Source: Phoronis australis
Taxonomy: Eukaryota > Phoronida > Phoronidae
DNA length: 64,000 bases
Assembly (NCBI GenBank): GCA_002633005.1
Contig: NMRA01000003.1
Location: 262,129 to 326,128, forward strand
Direction of reading: 5' to 3'
A program made the position numbers and the translations under genes. Below are positions 1 through 13,500 of the stretch, one piece after another. How positions within the stretch are numbered: the stretch's first letter is position 1; each line of letters begins with the position of its first letter. Under the pieces are notes generated by a model that saw only the letters and a list, made by a program, of their open reading frames with translations, was not told where the DNA came from and did not search any database.

Positions 1-3000
1 CTACCCTCAAAGCATGATCCTAATAAAATGAGTAAAATGAAATTTCTATATACTGGGACCTTATAATCGAATCTTGACCTTGGATCTCATTTTCACTCTG
101 CAAATAGACGAAGTATAAGTTTCTGAGTCATTCATTGTTCATTGTTTCCCGGTGGTGTTATTCAGCTTCTCGTATTTCAGTCACGTGATTTCACAGCACG
201 CGATTGGAGTGTCTTTCGTTATTCATACTACCCCTAAAGACTTTTTGGCAGTGCGTAATTTTTGCACCCTAGTCATGACGTGAATTTCAGAGAAACCCCA
301 CAAAGGTTAAAATCGTATCCTACACGCGTAACGCGCTCAACGTGTGTAGGTCTAAAAAGTAACCCTTCCATGTAATTTTTTTGTTGAAACATATGTTCCC
401 AATTTTATGGCTGTTGGTTCTTGGGGGTTTGCCGCATGCCTATGGGCGTGTGTACTCGTGGGAAGTGGAGCGGGGCAGAAGGGGAATGACAGGTAGGAAT
501 TTGAAATTTGGGACGACATAAATGGTCAAAAATTAGACGAAGTTGAACTAGTTAGATTCTCGAAGGGCAACTGAAGGAACATGGGAGACAGCTTTGGGGT
601 TCCACCTTAAGAATTTTTTTGATTTTATTCGTTTTGACGTGTAATTTGGTTCATTCCATGGGTAGCCTAGTTCATCCACCGACTTTAGAACGGATCTGAC
701 TGCTGCTGTGCCCCTTAGTTGCAATTAAATATTTTAGTTTTCCCTCTGTACAATAACAGAAATAACAGAGTAATGATAATTTTAGTGTCGATAACCAACT
801 TAGTTAACTCAAGAAAAAGTGTAAGATTTTGATTCATCATTTTTTACCCTCACACACTTGCTTCTTGTTTGCTTCTTGTTTGCCCGTGTTTCACGAGCGT
901 GCAGATCATGTGAACTCTGAAAACTGTTGTACTCCCGTAAAATTACGCTCATCTGTCTCGACTGTAAAGCGATGAGCGCATATATTTTGAACACTAAATA
1001 GTTATGTAGGACTTTATTGACAAGTCGGTAATAATAGTCACTTACAAGGGTATTGCATTTTGAGAACATGTTTTCTCTAAGGCATCAAACAGGTTCTCAA
1101 ATTAGCCATTTAGCCATATAGCTACGAAACAACAGAATTTATCTCAGAGAACATAATTTTCTGAAAGAAGAAACTTTGAACTTTGACCCTATGCCAACTA
1201 CAATCACTTGGGTCTCGTGACTGTCTTTTTAGTAAAACCAAGGAGTGTAGCATGAAAGTTTCATATGAATCCAATCGGTCATTTTGGAGAAACAATTTGA
1301 CTATTTTTCTAGAGTACTAAATAATGTTAACAGATCATCCAATCTTGCGCCCGTAAATGTGCGCTTGTAATTTGCGCTCGTATTACACTTACAATTCACG
1401 TTCGTAAAACACGGGTGTTAAATTACGCCTGTAATTTACGCAGCGTAATTTAGGAACAACACCCTACATCCAACGAAACATACTTGCCAATCACCAGTGT
1501 CCCGGTGAGACCGTTGCGCTTCTTGCCTTTTTGGCTACGCTTTGTCTCAAGTCCCGCTACGGAATGATAATGACTCGCTTTTTTGACAGTCTGTGCGAAA
1601 TGTACGGAATATCGCATATTTCTATGCTTTTTACGCGATTTCCTGTTCGATTTCACCTGCTCCAATAAAAAACATCGCCGTGAGTCTGTGACTGTTACGG
1701 AGAACATTATTTGCTCCTTGCAGTATAACCTAAACCCAAGTGTCCCGCTTTTTCATTATCAAATGTTGGCGATTATGAGCAACATTGTTACGAAGATACG
1801 TATTTATATAGTTTTGTACCAAAGCTACCGCTAAGGATAGTGCAATGTAGTCCGGAACTACGATCTTTTAAGTGTCATTTCTAATTCTGAACGTCACACA
1901 AGTAGGCCTAGATAATTATGAAGTTTCGTAAGGTAGAGCTGAATTTTTAAATTTCATGAATGTAAATCTGCTAAGTAGAGCGAAATCGGATTGGAAAAAT
2001 GCTGAAAATACTTCGCTTTACAATCAATACAATACTTACCAACTTGTGTCCTGATCGACTTCACTTGCGCTGTCCGTGGCGCCTGGTCTTGAAGCTAACA
2101 ATCGGCGAATATCCCTAACTTAAATACTACATTCATGTTGTCAGACAGTCTTCGCAAAAATAGTACGGGTGAGTAAACATGAAAACCTCGTGTAATTTCA
2201 TCTGCATGATGGTACAAGACGGCACATTGTTAGATTGCAATTTTGATGTTGTTTTGTATTTACTCTCGTTAGGGTGTCTATTTCAAATGATTAATTTTTA
2301 TCAAGTTACTGCCTATTTTTATCCAGTTTAGGATTGCAAAGTACTTTTTCTTTATAAACCATTGTTGGGGTCATCCGACTGAACCGTAACCTATATTCTC
2401 GAGTGCTATATACTTGAGTGTAACGACGACGGCAAATCGAGTTTGTAGTGGACTGAAAACTTGAGATGAAGTTATTTCGTCATTTTTGGATTTGAATTAC
2501 GATATGTGTTTTAAGATGCAGTGAATCATAATGACGAAATAAAACGGCCACATTAATTATAACTCACCAACAAAGTTATTAATAAATAGGTAGGTCAAGC
2601 GATTTAATACGAAAGACTATGCAAGTTGGAGGGTGTATCCGAGGCATCTTTTTAATAGTGAAAATATTCTCCTGAATAACTTGTCCATAAATTGCAAATT
2701 TTTGCAACACGAGTGCAACTCATGCTTGGAAATTGTAACCCGCCTCATAAATTTGGGCAGGAACATTCATCGTCTAGTGAAATATAGGATTATATACAAT
2801 GCGCTTCAAGTGAAAATTGTTGCCACTCACAAGTACCTAGCTTATACCATAGGTGTCCGAAATTATCTCTCCATACAGAGAGGATATCAATTCGGGATTC
2901 GTGGGGGACAAAATGGGAAATTGCCTTGAAGTAATCCCTCGACGTTTGCTTCAAGAAGGGCAAAACCCGAGAGAGGTGGGGTCAGTGATATGTAAGATGT

Positions 3001-3270
3001 ATAACTTAAATAGAGAGGAATGGCGATTGATTCCATCATTGGGACCCTTCTTAGAGACATGGCATGAAAGGGTGATTTGATTTCTTAAACTAGACAAGAG
3101 TATTGACTTGATTCTATCAACGATGGCCTGTTGAAGGACGACTGAGTCCTCCAGTACTTCTTCAAAAACATTTCCATGGAGAGAGTACTGTTATAGTCAA
3201 TGTTTTTGAGAAAGAAAAATTTCGATAATCAAGTGAGGCGAATTTGCAAATTTACTCTTTAAGATCGATT
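1..3270. other. Geneless stretch
   Basis: AT-rich, no gene recognised. 1345-1450 is a decayed array of short GTAATTTGCGC-like words. Two overlapping plus-strand ORFs at 2633-3080 are open for about 100 and 75 codons but match nothing I know and lack convincing splice sites. Confidence 0.5.
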
Positions 3271-3392
3271 TTTAGAATGACGTTGTTTTTAGAGTTATTT
3301 GCAGGAAAATTCGTGTCCGTTTCCCGTACCCTGTGGCCGACAAACATAAAGCTCATTCATTAACTCGATTGACGAATTCCATTGATCCTCAC

Positions 3393-3605
3393 TTCGAAAA
3401 ACAGCCCAGCTTTTCTCTCGACAGCAATTTACAATGTCCTGTAAGGCGTTGTCATCACTGAGATTTCTGACGCTTTTGGCGCCATCTGCCATCGCTTTTA
3501 TCACGTTCACGCAGCTGCAGAGTGTGACGTGCTTCCTCATTGGTAACGTCATGCCAACGAGCTTGGTGCCGCGTTGAAGCGACACCAACAAGGAGGTTTC
3601 CTTTG
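3393..3605 (-). CDS. Candidate internal exon of an unidentified gene
   Basis: A 213-nt open stretch bounded by a strong pyrimidine-rich acceptor (CTTTCTCTCTTTGCTG then CCTAAGCAG) and a donor GTGAGG. It reads about 70 residues including SLQRGTKLVGMTLPMRK and NALQDIVNCCREKSWAVF, with protein-like composition. Family not recognised. It lies downstream of the CatSper3 stop on the same strand, so it would belong to the next gene. It could equally be a chance ORF. Confidence 0.3.
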
Positions 3606-3784
3606 CTGCTTAGGGACAGCAAAGAGAGAAAGGTACGAGCTCAGCTTGCCGAGGTGATAGCTCACATATAAACGTGAAGATATTAATGCAAGTGAATGAA
3701 CGTGAGTTCGTCATTTGATGCAGCCAGCTGATGTCGTAGCTCCACCTCTGCGTTGCTCCTCAGGGACGTGTGTCATTGCAAAAT

Positions 3785-3946
3785 CTGACTCGGGGGGGGG
3801 TGTAGCAAGGGAACCATGGCCCCCTAAAACTCTCCAACATTTCATCTGGCAGTTCGGGGGTACGAATGCCTGACGGGCAAAATCCTGGCTAGTACTCTGC
3901 CCTGCCCCCCCCCCCCTTAACTCATAATCCTAGATCCGCAACTGGG
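3785..3946. mobile_element. Second copy of the GTGGCGGATC-type MITE
   Basis: Same internal order as 49615-49775: G-run, GGGAACCATGGCCCC, CATCTGGCAGTTCGGGGG, CTCTGCCCTGCCCCCC and TAGATCCGCAACTGGG. Confidence 0.5.
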
Positions 3947-4570
3947 GTACCATATATTACCTGTGTGAACATGTACATGAACTTCTCACAGTGTTATGAA
4001 TAGTCTTAGCTGTGTGCTCAATATCTCTTCTGTGTTATTATTCCAAACATGTGAGTTTCAAGACCTAACTTTTCAGTTTGTACCCCTAGCCTAACATAAG
4101 TGCAGTCCACATATCATCAAAGTTACGTCACTGGAAAACTTTGTAAGCTAAATGGAAGTTAAACTAGGTGTTTGCGCGCAAAACAGTCCAGCGCTCAAAG
4201 TCACAGACACTTCATTTGTTCACAGATATTACATTCAAATACTTTATGTACATCTAAGTACCTAATTAGCAGATAAATGTATAGGTACGGAAAATTTTAA
4301 TTTCAGAGCAGATATCAATTTTATAATAACCATCACGAAAGAAATAAAAAGAACAAAAAAGATGTGAGACCAGTAGGCCAACGACTGTCACAATATTCGT
4401 GTGTGTTTTACCACTTCGTTATCATTTCCAGGTACATTAATAATAGGTACATGTACTTCATACACGACGTATTTACACGAATAACGTAACAGGGAAATTG
4501 ATGAATATTGTACGGAGTGTCTGGGAGAAAATATGCATCGGAAGTTTTAGTTCAAGACACTTCCTGTGCA

Positions 4571-7500
4571 TTACTTCATTTCTCGCTTGCCGCTCCGATT
4601 GGCAGCCAGTCTAGCTCCCACAGCTGTGACGTCATTCTCATCTAAAGTTGTAGGAGCATGTCTTTTCGTTTTGTTCCTGATGTGTTCTTCAGCATTGTGT
4701 GCGAGACAGTTTGCCGCTTCAAATTGCAGACGCTGTAACCTAAAAATAAATCAGAAACGTATTCACAAAATCAAAAATCATGCTGAAACAATCGGTGGTT
4801 TTAGCTTCTATTTACCCAATATGCAAGAGCCCATCAAATCGCATATCAAAACAATAGGTCTTTTATGGACTGTGTGCTCCAGGTTTCTGCCAAAACTTAG
4901 TAACAGGGTTCCTATGTAACACAACTCATGTAACGTTTAGTGCCTACTTTTGACAGCTTATTTGTGAGAAATTTTACTTGATAATTTACTCAGCTGCCAA
5001 TGCCTTATAAGTAACTCAATACAGGAGACAAGGTTGATGCGATCAGATATTGAAAAAATATTGGAACAATTTTCAAGTGACTTTTTCTGTCCACGAATTT
5101 CCTTGTTCATTTCACAAGTTATGAATAGGCTGCTTTTCATGTTTACAGTTGCCTTCAAAATAACCAAGTACATTGAAAACGAGTAGTTTTTGACAATTCC
5201 CGGCGTTTGCTAATCGAGTAACTACCCCTTTGGATGCACAAGGGACCCAGATGCACATGCTTTCCAAGTGAAACTTATTCCGCGACTGGTCAGTATATTC
5301 CTTTTCCTAAATGCCTCCGTTTTTGCCCAGCAATAAGGAAACTTGGTTAAGTCACACATTCACCTAATGAACGATACAAGTACGTTTGCAAGAAAATGTT
5401 TGTTACATCTCCCCAAACACTCAGCTTTAGCGCCACAAAGNAAATTTTTCTGTTTTGACCTCTAAAAATCAAGTATTTTCCTTGATTCCTGAAGTATTAA
5501 CCAAGAAAAAAAGGCAAAAAAAAAAACACGGAGAACGTGTCAAACAGGAAAAACTGCAAGTACCAAAGACTCGAACTCACGCCCTTGCGCATAGAGTGCG
5601 CGTGCGTTACCACTACACCACCACGATTTAGCTACTAATCCTATGCTAAGAGACGTACTTCTTTATGGCCCACAGCGTTTGCGCGCGAAACCTACTTCTT
5701 TTTGTAATGCTTATTACACGTTTTGTGCCATCGATTCTAAACAAATTTGTCGTATTTAAAGTAGTCTTAAAATGCCCAAAAGACCAAATCCGTTATTCGT
5801 GTTGGCAATAATGACCGGGGATTGCTTTGGAAATCGTCTTAACATAAGGTTTGACAAAGAGAGTATTGCGAGTTTCTGAGTGATTCACTAAGGCTTCTAT
5901 TAAAATTCCCCTCTTACCAGCAGCTTCTGTTTTTTCATCGTCACTCAGGTTCCATTTTCTTTAAAAAATGAAGTAAATTTTCTTCATTGCACAGTGGAGC
6001 AGACGACGGAAACTGAGTCGTAGTGCGCAGCGCCACTGCCGGTCGCTTGGGATATCGCGGGAGAGCCTATACTTAGCCAGAGTTCCGTTACGAATGCGCC
6101 GTGTTCCGAATTTGACACTTGAAATTGAATTTGTGCCCCCCCCCCAACACTAAAACTGCACACATTTAAATCTTTTTTCATCCGTATACTTTTAATTACC
6201 GGGGCTAATTAATAAACTCAACATTTATTTCCCTACGCTCTTACTGTTTTATTTTTTTTCGGCAGCCAAGGGGGGGGCCGGGCCCCCTCGGCCCCCCCCC
6301 TAAATCCACCTATGGAAGAAGTCCGTCAAGCACATCTAAATGACCCATTTACTTGAATGGATTCCCTTACTGATGACAGGTCGCTGACAGTCGGGGGTTA
6401 CTCACATAAGAGTTACGGGACGTACCACACAGAAGAACGGGAACGTGTTCACAAGATTACTTACAAAGTTGTTTACTAAATATACAGTTTTGCGCAGATG
6501 TGGGTAAAAAAATGACCAGATAAAAATATGACACAAAATTAGTGTCAATAAAAACTACACACTTAGTTGAGTAAATAAAATTATTTTCTGGTTTTGGAAA
6601 ATTGGCGTTCTACCGTTATTTTGCAGCTAAAGTTGTGGAACGATCTTCTGTGTCGGCTTTCGGCGCCATGAAATATTGCGTCACCTATTGCCCAGTTTCT
6701 TTTTTCGCCGATTCTTCAATCAACTGTTGTTCTTTTAAGATGATTGCGTACACTTCACAATAAATTATCGGAACTGGTTTCACTTCATTAAAAGTTTTTT
6801 AGAATTTTAATACCGAAAACCCGAATTTCAGAAAAAAAAATTTGCTGCTGCCAAGCTATCATCATCTCCCGAGAGATGTCGCAAAAATTTAGGAAATGGC
6901 GCGTGCGCGTGTCACGAGCGTAGAATGGTGAATGTCAAGCTGGTTCCCTGCGTGCCGCTAGGTGGGGCGATAGCCGCGCCAGCACGCAGGTATCACCAGA
7001 GACCATAGAGAGGTATCACTTAAAGTCCTTCTCTCGCGCGTTGTTAACCCTTATTACATGGTTAGAAGATGTTATAAGGATCTAAAAAGTACCTACCCTA
7101 TAACTAATACACGATTCGTACTCGAAAACAGTTTAAATGAACGCGACACTCACGATTCGCACCCGAAGAAACACCGGCATTTTTGAACTTGCCGCGAACC
7201 CGGAAGTACAATTCATTCAGGAACCCAGGCCGAGAAAACGCCGTCAGTGCGACTGGAGCAGTGCCTGTACTGTAGCCAGCAAACGGGGATAAAAAAATCG
7301 ACAGCGCTCCTTAATTTTGATAAAATCAAACTACGGACAATTTTATGGAACTTTGCTGAAGAAATGTGGCGAATAAATTTTGACAGAAATTATTTTGCCA
7401 GACTCGGGACCGCAGCGGCTATCGGGACCCGGTGCGGATCCGGAGACCAGACACTGGCGAACGGTAAATGCATGCGGTTGCAAGCTGTTTTGTCGAAGTA

Positions 7501-10500
7501 AAATGGTCAAATGATAAATGCTGCATATATTGAAGGGTAGTTTCAGACACTTGCATGAAATTACGGGCTGGTTAGTCCTGTGTCACACTGCCGCGGCAGA
7601 CCTTAGTTAGCCTCAGTTACCAGCTACCAGTGAAGACTATAGTCAAAATACAGCTTGTTAGTAGGCCTATACAGCTTTGCGCCAAGAATATCCTTCGGCC
7701 TAACTGTTCGCTGGCCACAAACACAAAAACACGAAAATTGAACAAAGTTTCTTTTTTCGTAGCAACGTTTATCAACGTTAAATCTTCACAAATTACAAAG
7801 TAGCCGATTGAACATGCCTTTCAGTTCAGCAAAAGTCGACATTGTAGGTGCCGCCAGAAATGAGACGAAGTCCAACGGGAATTGTGAGCACATTTATCAC
7901 TTAATGAGTAACAACTGCGAGGCTGAAATTTGGTGAACACTGCTAAATCGTGCAGAATAGTAAGTAAAGATATGTCTAACTAAATTTCACCGTAATTTGT
8001 TGGCGAAAACAATTTACACAAAGTTTTAAACTCGTAACTCATCCCGCTGTCCTCCAATATGGCCCACGCGATCCAAACAAAGTGACCCAAATTTCGCCAC
8101 AAAACTTGCAATAACTTTACAGTGCTTGCCCCGATTTTGATACTTTTTCGATTTTTACTGAGTAGAATGTACCACCTTTCCGATGATAGCAAAGTACTTT
8201 TTCAAAACGAGGAAAAAATAAAACCGAAAAAAAATTGGTTCGACTCATATTGGTTCCTAGGTTCGACCGGCCTACGTAAGGAACTAAACACCAATGCTAT
8301 TTTAACATACTAAGTACGCGTAACATTCCAAAAAAATCAACGACCACTAACTACAAACCATAAATACACTACACATACAAACGAATCACGATACATTTCT
8401 AATAAAACAAATAATGAAGACTTTTCGAGCAAGCCATGGCACATTCAGTTACAAGGAAAAAATGGCGGCGTTCAGGACAAGTTCCTGAACTGATGAGCCG
8501 GAAATGTGGGTACGGAAATAACCGATAACAACCGGTAATCATACGCACAGAGAGAAGGGTCAAATACTGTTAAAAAATCGCTTTTGGCAAGAAAGGCGAA
8601 AAGAATATAAAGAAAGGGTGTCGAAAATAAGAATTTATGTAATAAGTATTTTCTGGAACCACATGGGCAGTTTGCAAGAAGGACTTTAAGTTTCCTCGAT
8701 AAAATTTTTTACACCGGCGTTTCTGATTGGCTAGTCACTTCGTCAACAGGGAGTGCTTTACGCAAAAAAACTGGCAAGACTGATGGACTGAAGTGTAATT
8801 GTGGTCTGTTGTACAGACAAATCGGTTCTTAAAGGCGAAGGTAACCTTTTCCATGTCATTTTGAGCTAAAATAAGGTTGGTTGGTTATCGTAGACATATT
8901 TTCCACTTAATTACAGCTTTTCGTAATTTTATTAATTACTCGTCCGCTACTCCGGAAGTGACGTTTTAGGAGGCAAGCGTTTCCCGCCACTTGATTTTGA
9001 GTTGACTTTACCGTGCGAATCTGTTCTATTGTATTTTTGTTTTGTGCTGTTTTTCAACAATTGTCGCCACCACTTTCCATCGGCGATTATTCTGCCGCAA
9101 GATAGGTTAGTAGAGAACTCAACTACGTTGGATTTAGGGATTGTTTAGTGTGTTGTAAGCTGAAAATGGCTGGAGTCGGTGACCCGTATCACAGTGACAG
9201 TAGTGTGAGTAACGGAGACATTGTTCAAAGCAGTGGTGACGAGGAATTTTTTCACGGACATTCAGTGGGTGGGTACATGTTTGAGCCGGAGTATAACGAG
9301 GCAGAGTACGCACAGGCACAGACAGCTGTTGAGAGAAACGAGGCGGCTTCTGAGGACAGACGTGGTGACACAACTTGGTGCAAATGCACTGTGTGCGTTG
9401 TTATGCCTACCTCAATGGAATGCTTGTGCAGTTCAAAGTTCGAAGAGGCCAAGCCACTACTGGACATGGTTAAGTGGACCTCCGGCATACCACGGACAGA
9501 GGAACAACTGTCCCACTTGCCAGAGTGTCCCGCGACACACTCTCAGTGGATGGTTACCTGAGCACCCAAACTGCTTACATCGTGTCGTGTGACTCCCTCG
9601 CCACACACCTGGCACCTTCTGAATAGCTCCAACACTTTAGACAAGTCCACAATAAACTTATCAAAGTTTGGCTCACCGATCTGTTCACTGGACGACGAAC
9701 TGTCCTCTTCACTGGGTGTCGAACTGGACCTGTAATCACTCCTACTACTCAATATCGCTGCAGGGCTGCTTAGAAGCTCTGGGCTGGAGAAAACAGCACA
9801 GGGCGAATCACTACTGGTTCCAGGAATTGCGCGCTCTGGGGTACGTTCGGAGGCACGGGTGACAGTACAGTAGATGAAGTGCCTCCACTGGCTCCAGTCA
9901 TTGTACTGGCCACAGCTCGCGAGGCTTCTCGCTTCAAAAACGCACTCGGGGGTGGCGACGGGGCACTGCCGGGGATCAACACAGACGGAATGGCATCCTT
10001 CTTCAGGCGTTGTTTCGCAGGGACCTTCATCAGTTCAGCGTACAAATACCTTTCGTAATCGGACGGCTTGCCACACACGTACGGTAATTCTCGACTGCTT
10101 TGTACGTTGCGTGGACGGGTAACGCTGCGTTCTTCACACGAAGGAGCCAAGTACGGCGAAATGTGTCATCCATCGGAAAGCGATGCAAAGGTACTCCCAA
10201 AGCGCGCGTGAGCCGATAATTAGTACATCCCGGTACGCAGCAACAGTTTGGCATGTTGACTGACTAGTAAATGAAAGCAAACGACGACGGAACTTACACA
10301 ACCGAGGTAGAACAATGACTGACTCGGCAGCTCTCACAGTCAGACTATATGAAAAGAAATTGGCGCGAAATGCTTGCCTCCTAAAACGTCACTTCCGGAG
10401 TAGCGGACGAGTAATTAATAAAATTACGAAAAGCTGTAATTAAGTGGAAAATATGTCTGGGATAACCAACCAACCTTATTTTAGCTCAAAATGACATGGA

Positions 10501-13500
10501 AAAAGGTTGCCTTCGCCTTTAAAATTTATGTTCAGGAAATGTGAAGCCTAGAAATTATGATTGCGCCTTTTCGGAATGCATCTGTCTACTGTCGATGACT
10601 TTTGTTTGCGAAAGTGTCCTATATTCATACAGTATGAATAACACACCGGTTAAATTGGCCAAATATGTGTTTATTGTAGATGTATGTGCTTCAAGTACGC
10701 GGCTATTAAACATCACTGCAGAAACGAAATAGTTGCATTGCTGCGACGCCACTTGCATGACAAGGCTAAAAAATGTTCACAACCAGCCATTTTTTCGTTC
10801 AGAGGGCCTCGAAGATTACCTCCACGTTATTATTTATTATCGAAATATGAAGTCCTCTATCTTGGTCATGAAAAATAACATTTCTAAAGCGAAAGTCCGC
10901 CCCATTCTACAGTGTAGTGTTGTTTATGAGTTTGTATGCCCTATGAACGAATGTCTTCGTTCAAACGTCAAACAATGTTACACTGGTCAAACGGTTTGCA
11001 GTCTTCTCCGTCGGTTATCTATGCATCTTAAAAAATAACGCCATCCAAGATCATTTTCTGTAATGTCACGAACGTAAAATCACCCGTCAAGAAATTGTGG
11101 AAAAAACGTCAATTCGGTACGTGGAGCACGATGTGGTGTGATTGAAAGTATTAGAATCCTTTAAATTACATTTGAGAAGCCTGTTTTGAATGAGCAGCAA
11201 ACAGGGTAGCGCCGCACGTTACACTTGTTTGCGTGACTTTCCTGTTAACCCCCTTCATTAGTCATTCTTTGCAGTATTTCACACCCGCCGTGTCTCACTG
11301 TGTGTGTCATCAGCTTATGCTCCGTCGTGGCATTACTGCGTCATTTTATCTTTACTTGAGAATGAAACAAGTACGTTTCGAAATATCGTGTGTCTTTCAA
11401 TTATGTCCCTAGGTCAGTTACTTTATCTATGTTCATATAAGAGTAGAGTTTTGTTCCGAGGGTATGAACATAACGGAATAAAGACTATCAACAAAGAAAA
11501 GTGTCGTGCGTTTAATCAATTCTGTATATCTGTCTAAATAGGTTGATATCATATTTTCTTAGCTTCCCCCTCCCAGTACAAAGTACGAAGATTGATAGGT
11601 GAGTTTTAATTTTAGTGCAGCACATAAACTTTCTTTTCAAACACTGCTGGTGACGTACAACTGTTTTATAGGCGTTCAAACTGAGCCACGGCCTCCAATC
11701 ATCACGAGTGTCTCCTTAACAGACAGGTGTTTGAATTTCGGTTTCAGATAAATTGCTCACCTGTACGTCGTGTTGTCAAGGTGATCAAGTGATCGCAAGA
11801 ACATTTCCATCCATATTATGTTGGTGCTCAGATCATTCATGAGTTCAAGGTCATCATGACGTAATGTGTCTTGGAACTCTCGTATCATTTCGTGAAAGTC
11901 GCTGTATTGAAATAAGCGCTGTAATTACAAAGTGTGTATGAAATTAAAGTTCTTCATGGGGAGATCTATCATTTCTTTATTCGTTTGTACAAATTAAAGT
12001 TAAGGGTATCTCAAATCTTATTCAGTGACCACCATATATCAAAACCAAGCAATGTCAACTACTAAAAGTATATATTTTCTGAAAGAAAACAGATCAGTTA
12101 TTATGAAAATATGTTATATGTTTATGTGCAATTATTATCATTACGTTACTACCTATTTAAGTCAAAATTTCAGTTAAATTTACGAAAGGTAGATTTATAG
12201 CAAAATAACCCCTCGGTCAATTTAAATGAAAGGTAACTTTTTTATGAGCCCACATACATGTGCGTGCGTGCGTGTGTGTGTGTGTGTGTGTGTGTGTCTG
12301 TGTCTGTGTGTGTGTGTGTGTGTGCGTGCGTGCGTGCGTCTGGTCGTCACAGTACAGGCGTTTCCGAATGATATCTAGAAAAGCAATCGATGGATTCCAA
12401 ACAAACTTGACACAGAGAGGTATATGTACTATGATCAGAATGCGCAGGCGCCATTTGATTTTTGTGCGGACTTGGCTACTACAGCGCTTCCTAGTGGTCA
12501 TTTTACGTTTTCGGATGATACATAGAGAATCGAATGAAGGATTTCAATGAAAGTTGACCCAGATGTATGTGATGTCAACTTTCGGGGCGGATTCAACTAC
12601 TAAAATTTTCCTTACCTTCAACCGTATCGTTTCCTGAGCACCGTGGGGGCATATCAAAGCCCCATGGTTGCTCTTTCTTAAATGAAACCGTCACAATTTA
12701 CCTAAAAAACGTTGTTACGAATTTTCGAGTACTCATTTAGTCTGTTTTTCTAGTCAAATTAACTTACAGTGAGCGAAAACTAGGCGTTTAAAACGAAAAC
12801 CTTCAGTTCCACAGTTAAACCACGTAGTCGTTCGCTTCCTTTGTTGTTTGTCAGAAGGATAATGTTGGCTGAGAAAGTTTCCTTTTGCTCATACCAGACA
12901 GTAGTTCACACACGTGCTGGGTGACGCTTGACAGATTTGTCAAAACACAGGTTTTTGAAGAAATTCACTGTTGTTAAGAAACATGCCTGGGTTATAAAAT
13001 GATCATACTCCTTTGTAATGAGTTGACGTAACTTAAATTCGCAGTCTCAAATCATAAAAACCCGCCGTTTAAGAACGTCATTTTTACAACTTAAAATTCA
13101 AAACAGACATTTGCAGTTTAGAAAAAGCTGTTTCTGCGTGTTCCTTGAGCGCATGTTGTATGGAAATTAGGTTGATATTCAAGTGTACCAGTCAATGAGA
13201 CACTCGCAGCATGGCGAAGTCAAGATTGTATATATATATACTGGAGTAGTTTCACGGGTGAGAAACAACATGACCGCCGGTCCTCTAAACAGGACCTCCG
13301 GGGATCAAATGGGACCGCCGCACCAGAAAATGGGACTGACGCACCTAAAAACATGACCGCCCCACCACAAAACAGGACCGTCGGGAACTTAAAACCGCAA
13401 TGACTAACAGGCTAAGATTTATTACGGTTAGGCCTACACAGATCATACAATGGGGCTATATACGTATGCATATGCCGCCTCCCGTTCAGTAACGCTAGGA

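Larger units (their letters stand above)
8833..10518. mobile_element. Kolobok-type DNA transposon, internal-deletion derivative
   Basis: Termini are near-perfect inverted repeats of about 150 bp beginning AGGCGAAGG, flanked by TTAA on both sides (8829-8832 and 10519-10522), the hallmark target duplication of Kolobok elements. It carries two convergent ORF remnants: a plus-strand P2X7-C-terminal-like ORF and a minus-strand THAP transposase. The two remnants meet near 9440, and the catalytic part of the transposase is missing, so a central segment was deleted. It lies in the last intron of CatSper3. Confidence 0.8.

Noticed and set aside
4566-4919. 117-codon plus-strand ORF
   Set aside because: Antisense shadow of CatSper3 exon 6; its hydrophobic look comes from the opposite-strand coding sequence.
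5566-5640. Functional tRNA gene
   Set aside because: Anticodon stem and loop do not pair correctly, and the segment is fused to a SINE body.
8490-8497. CTGATGAG, a hammerhead ribozyme core word, near Penelope-like elements; also at 39545
   Set aside because: No correctly placed GAAA and closing stems; neither site lies at an element end.
12217-12550. ORFs of ~95 codons on both strands with Val/Cys and Thr/His runs
   Set aside because: Produced by the TG/CA microsatellite, not coding.
13262-13400. CRISPR-like repeat array
   Set aside because: Eukaryotic context, no constant repeat with unique spacers; it is a decayed minisatellite.
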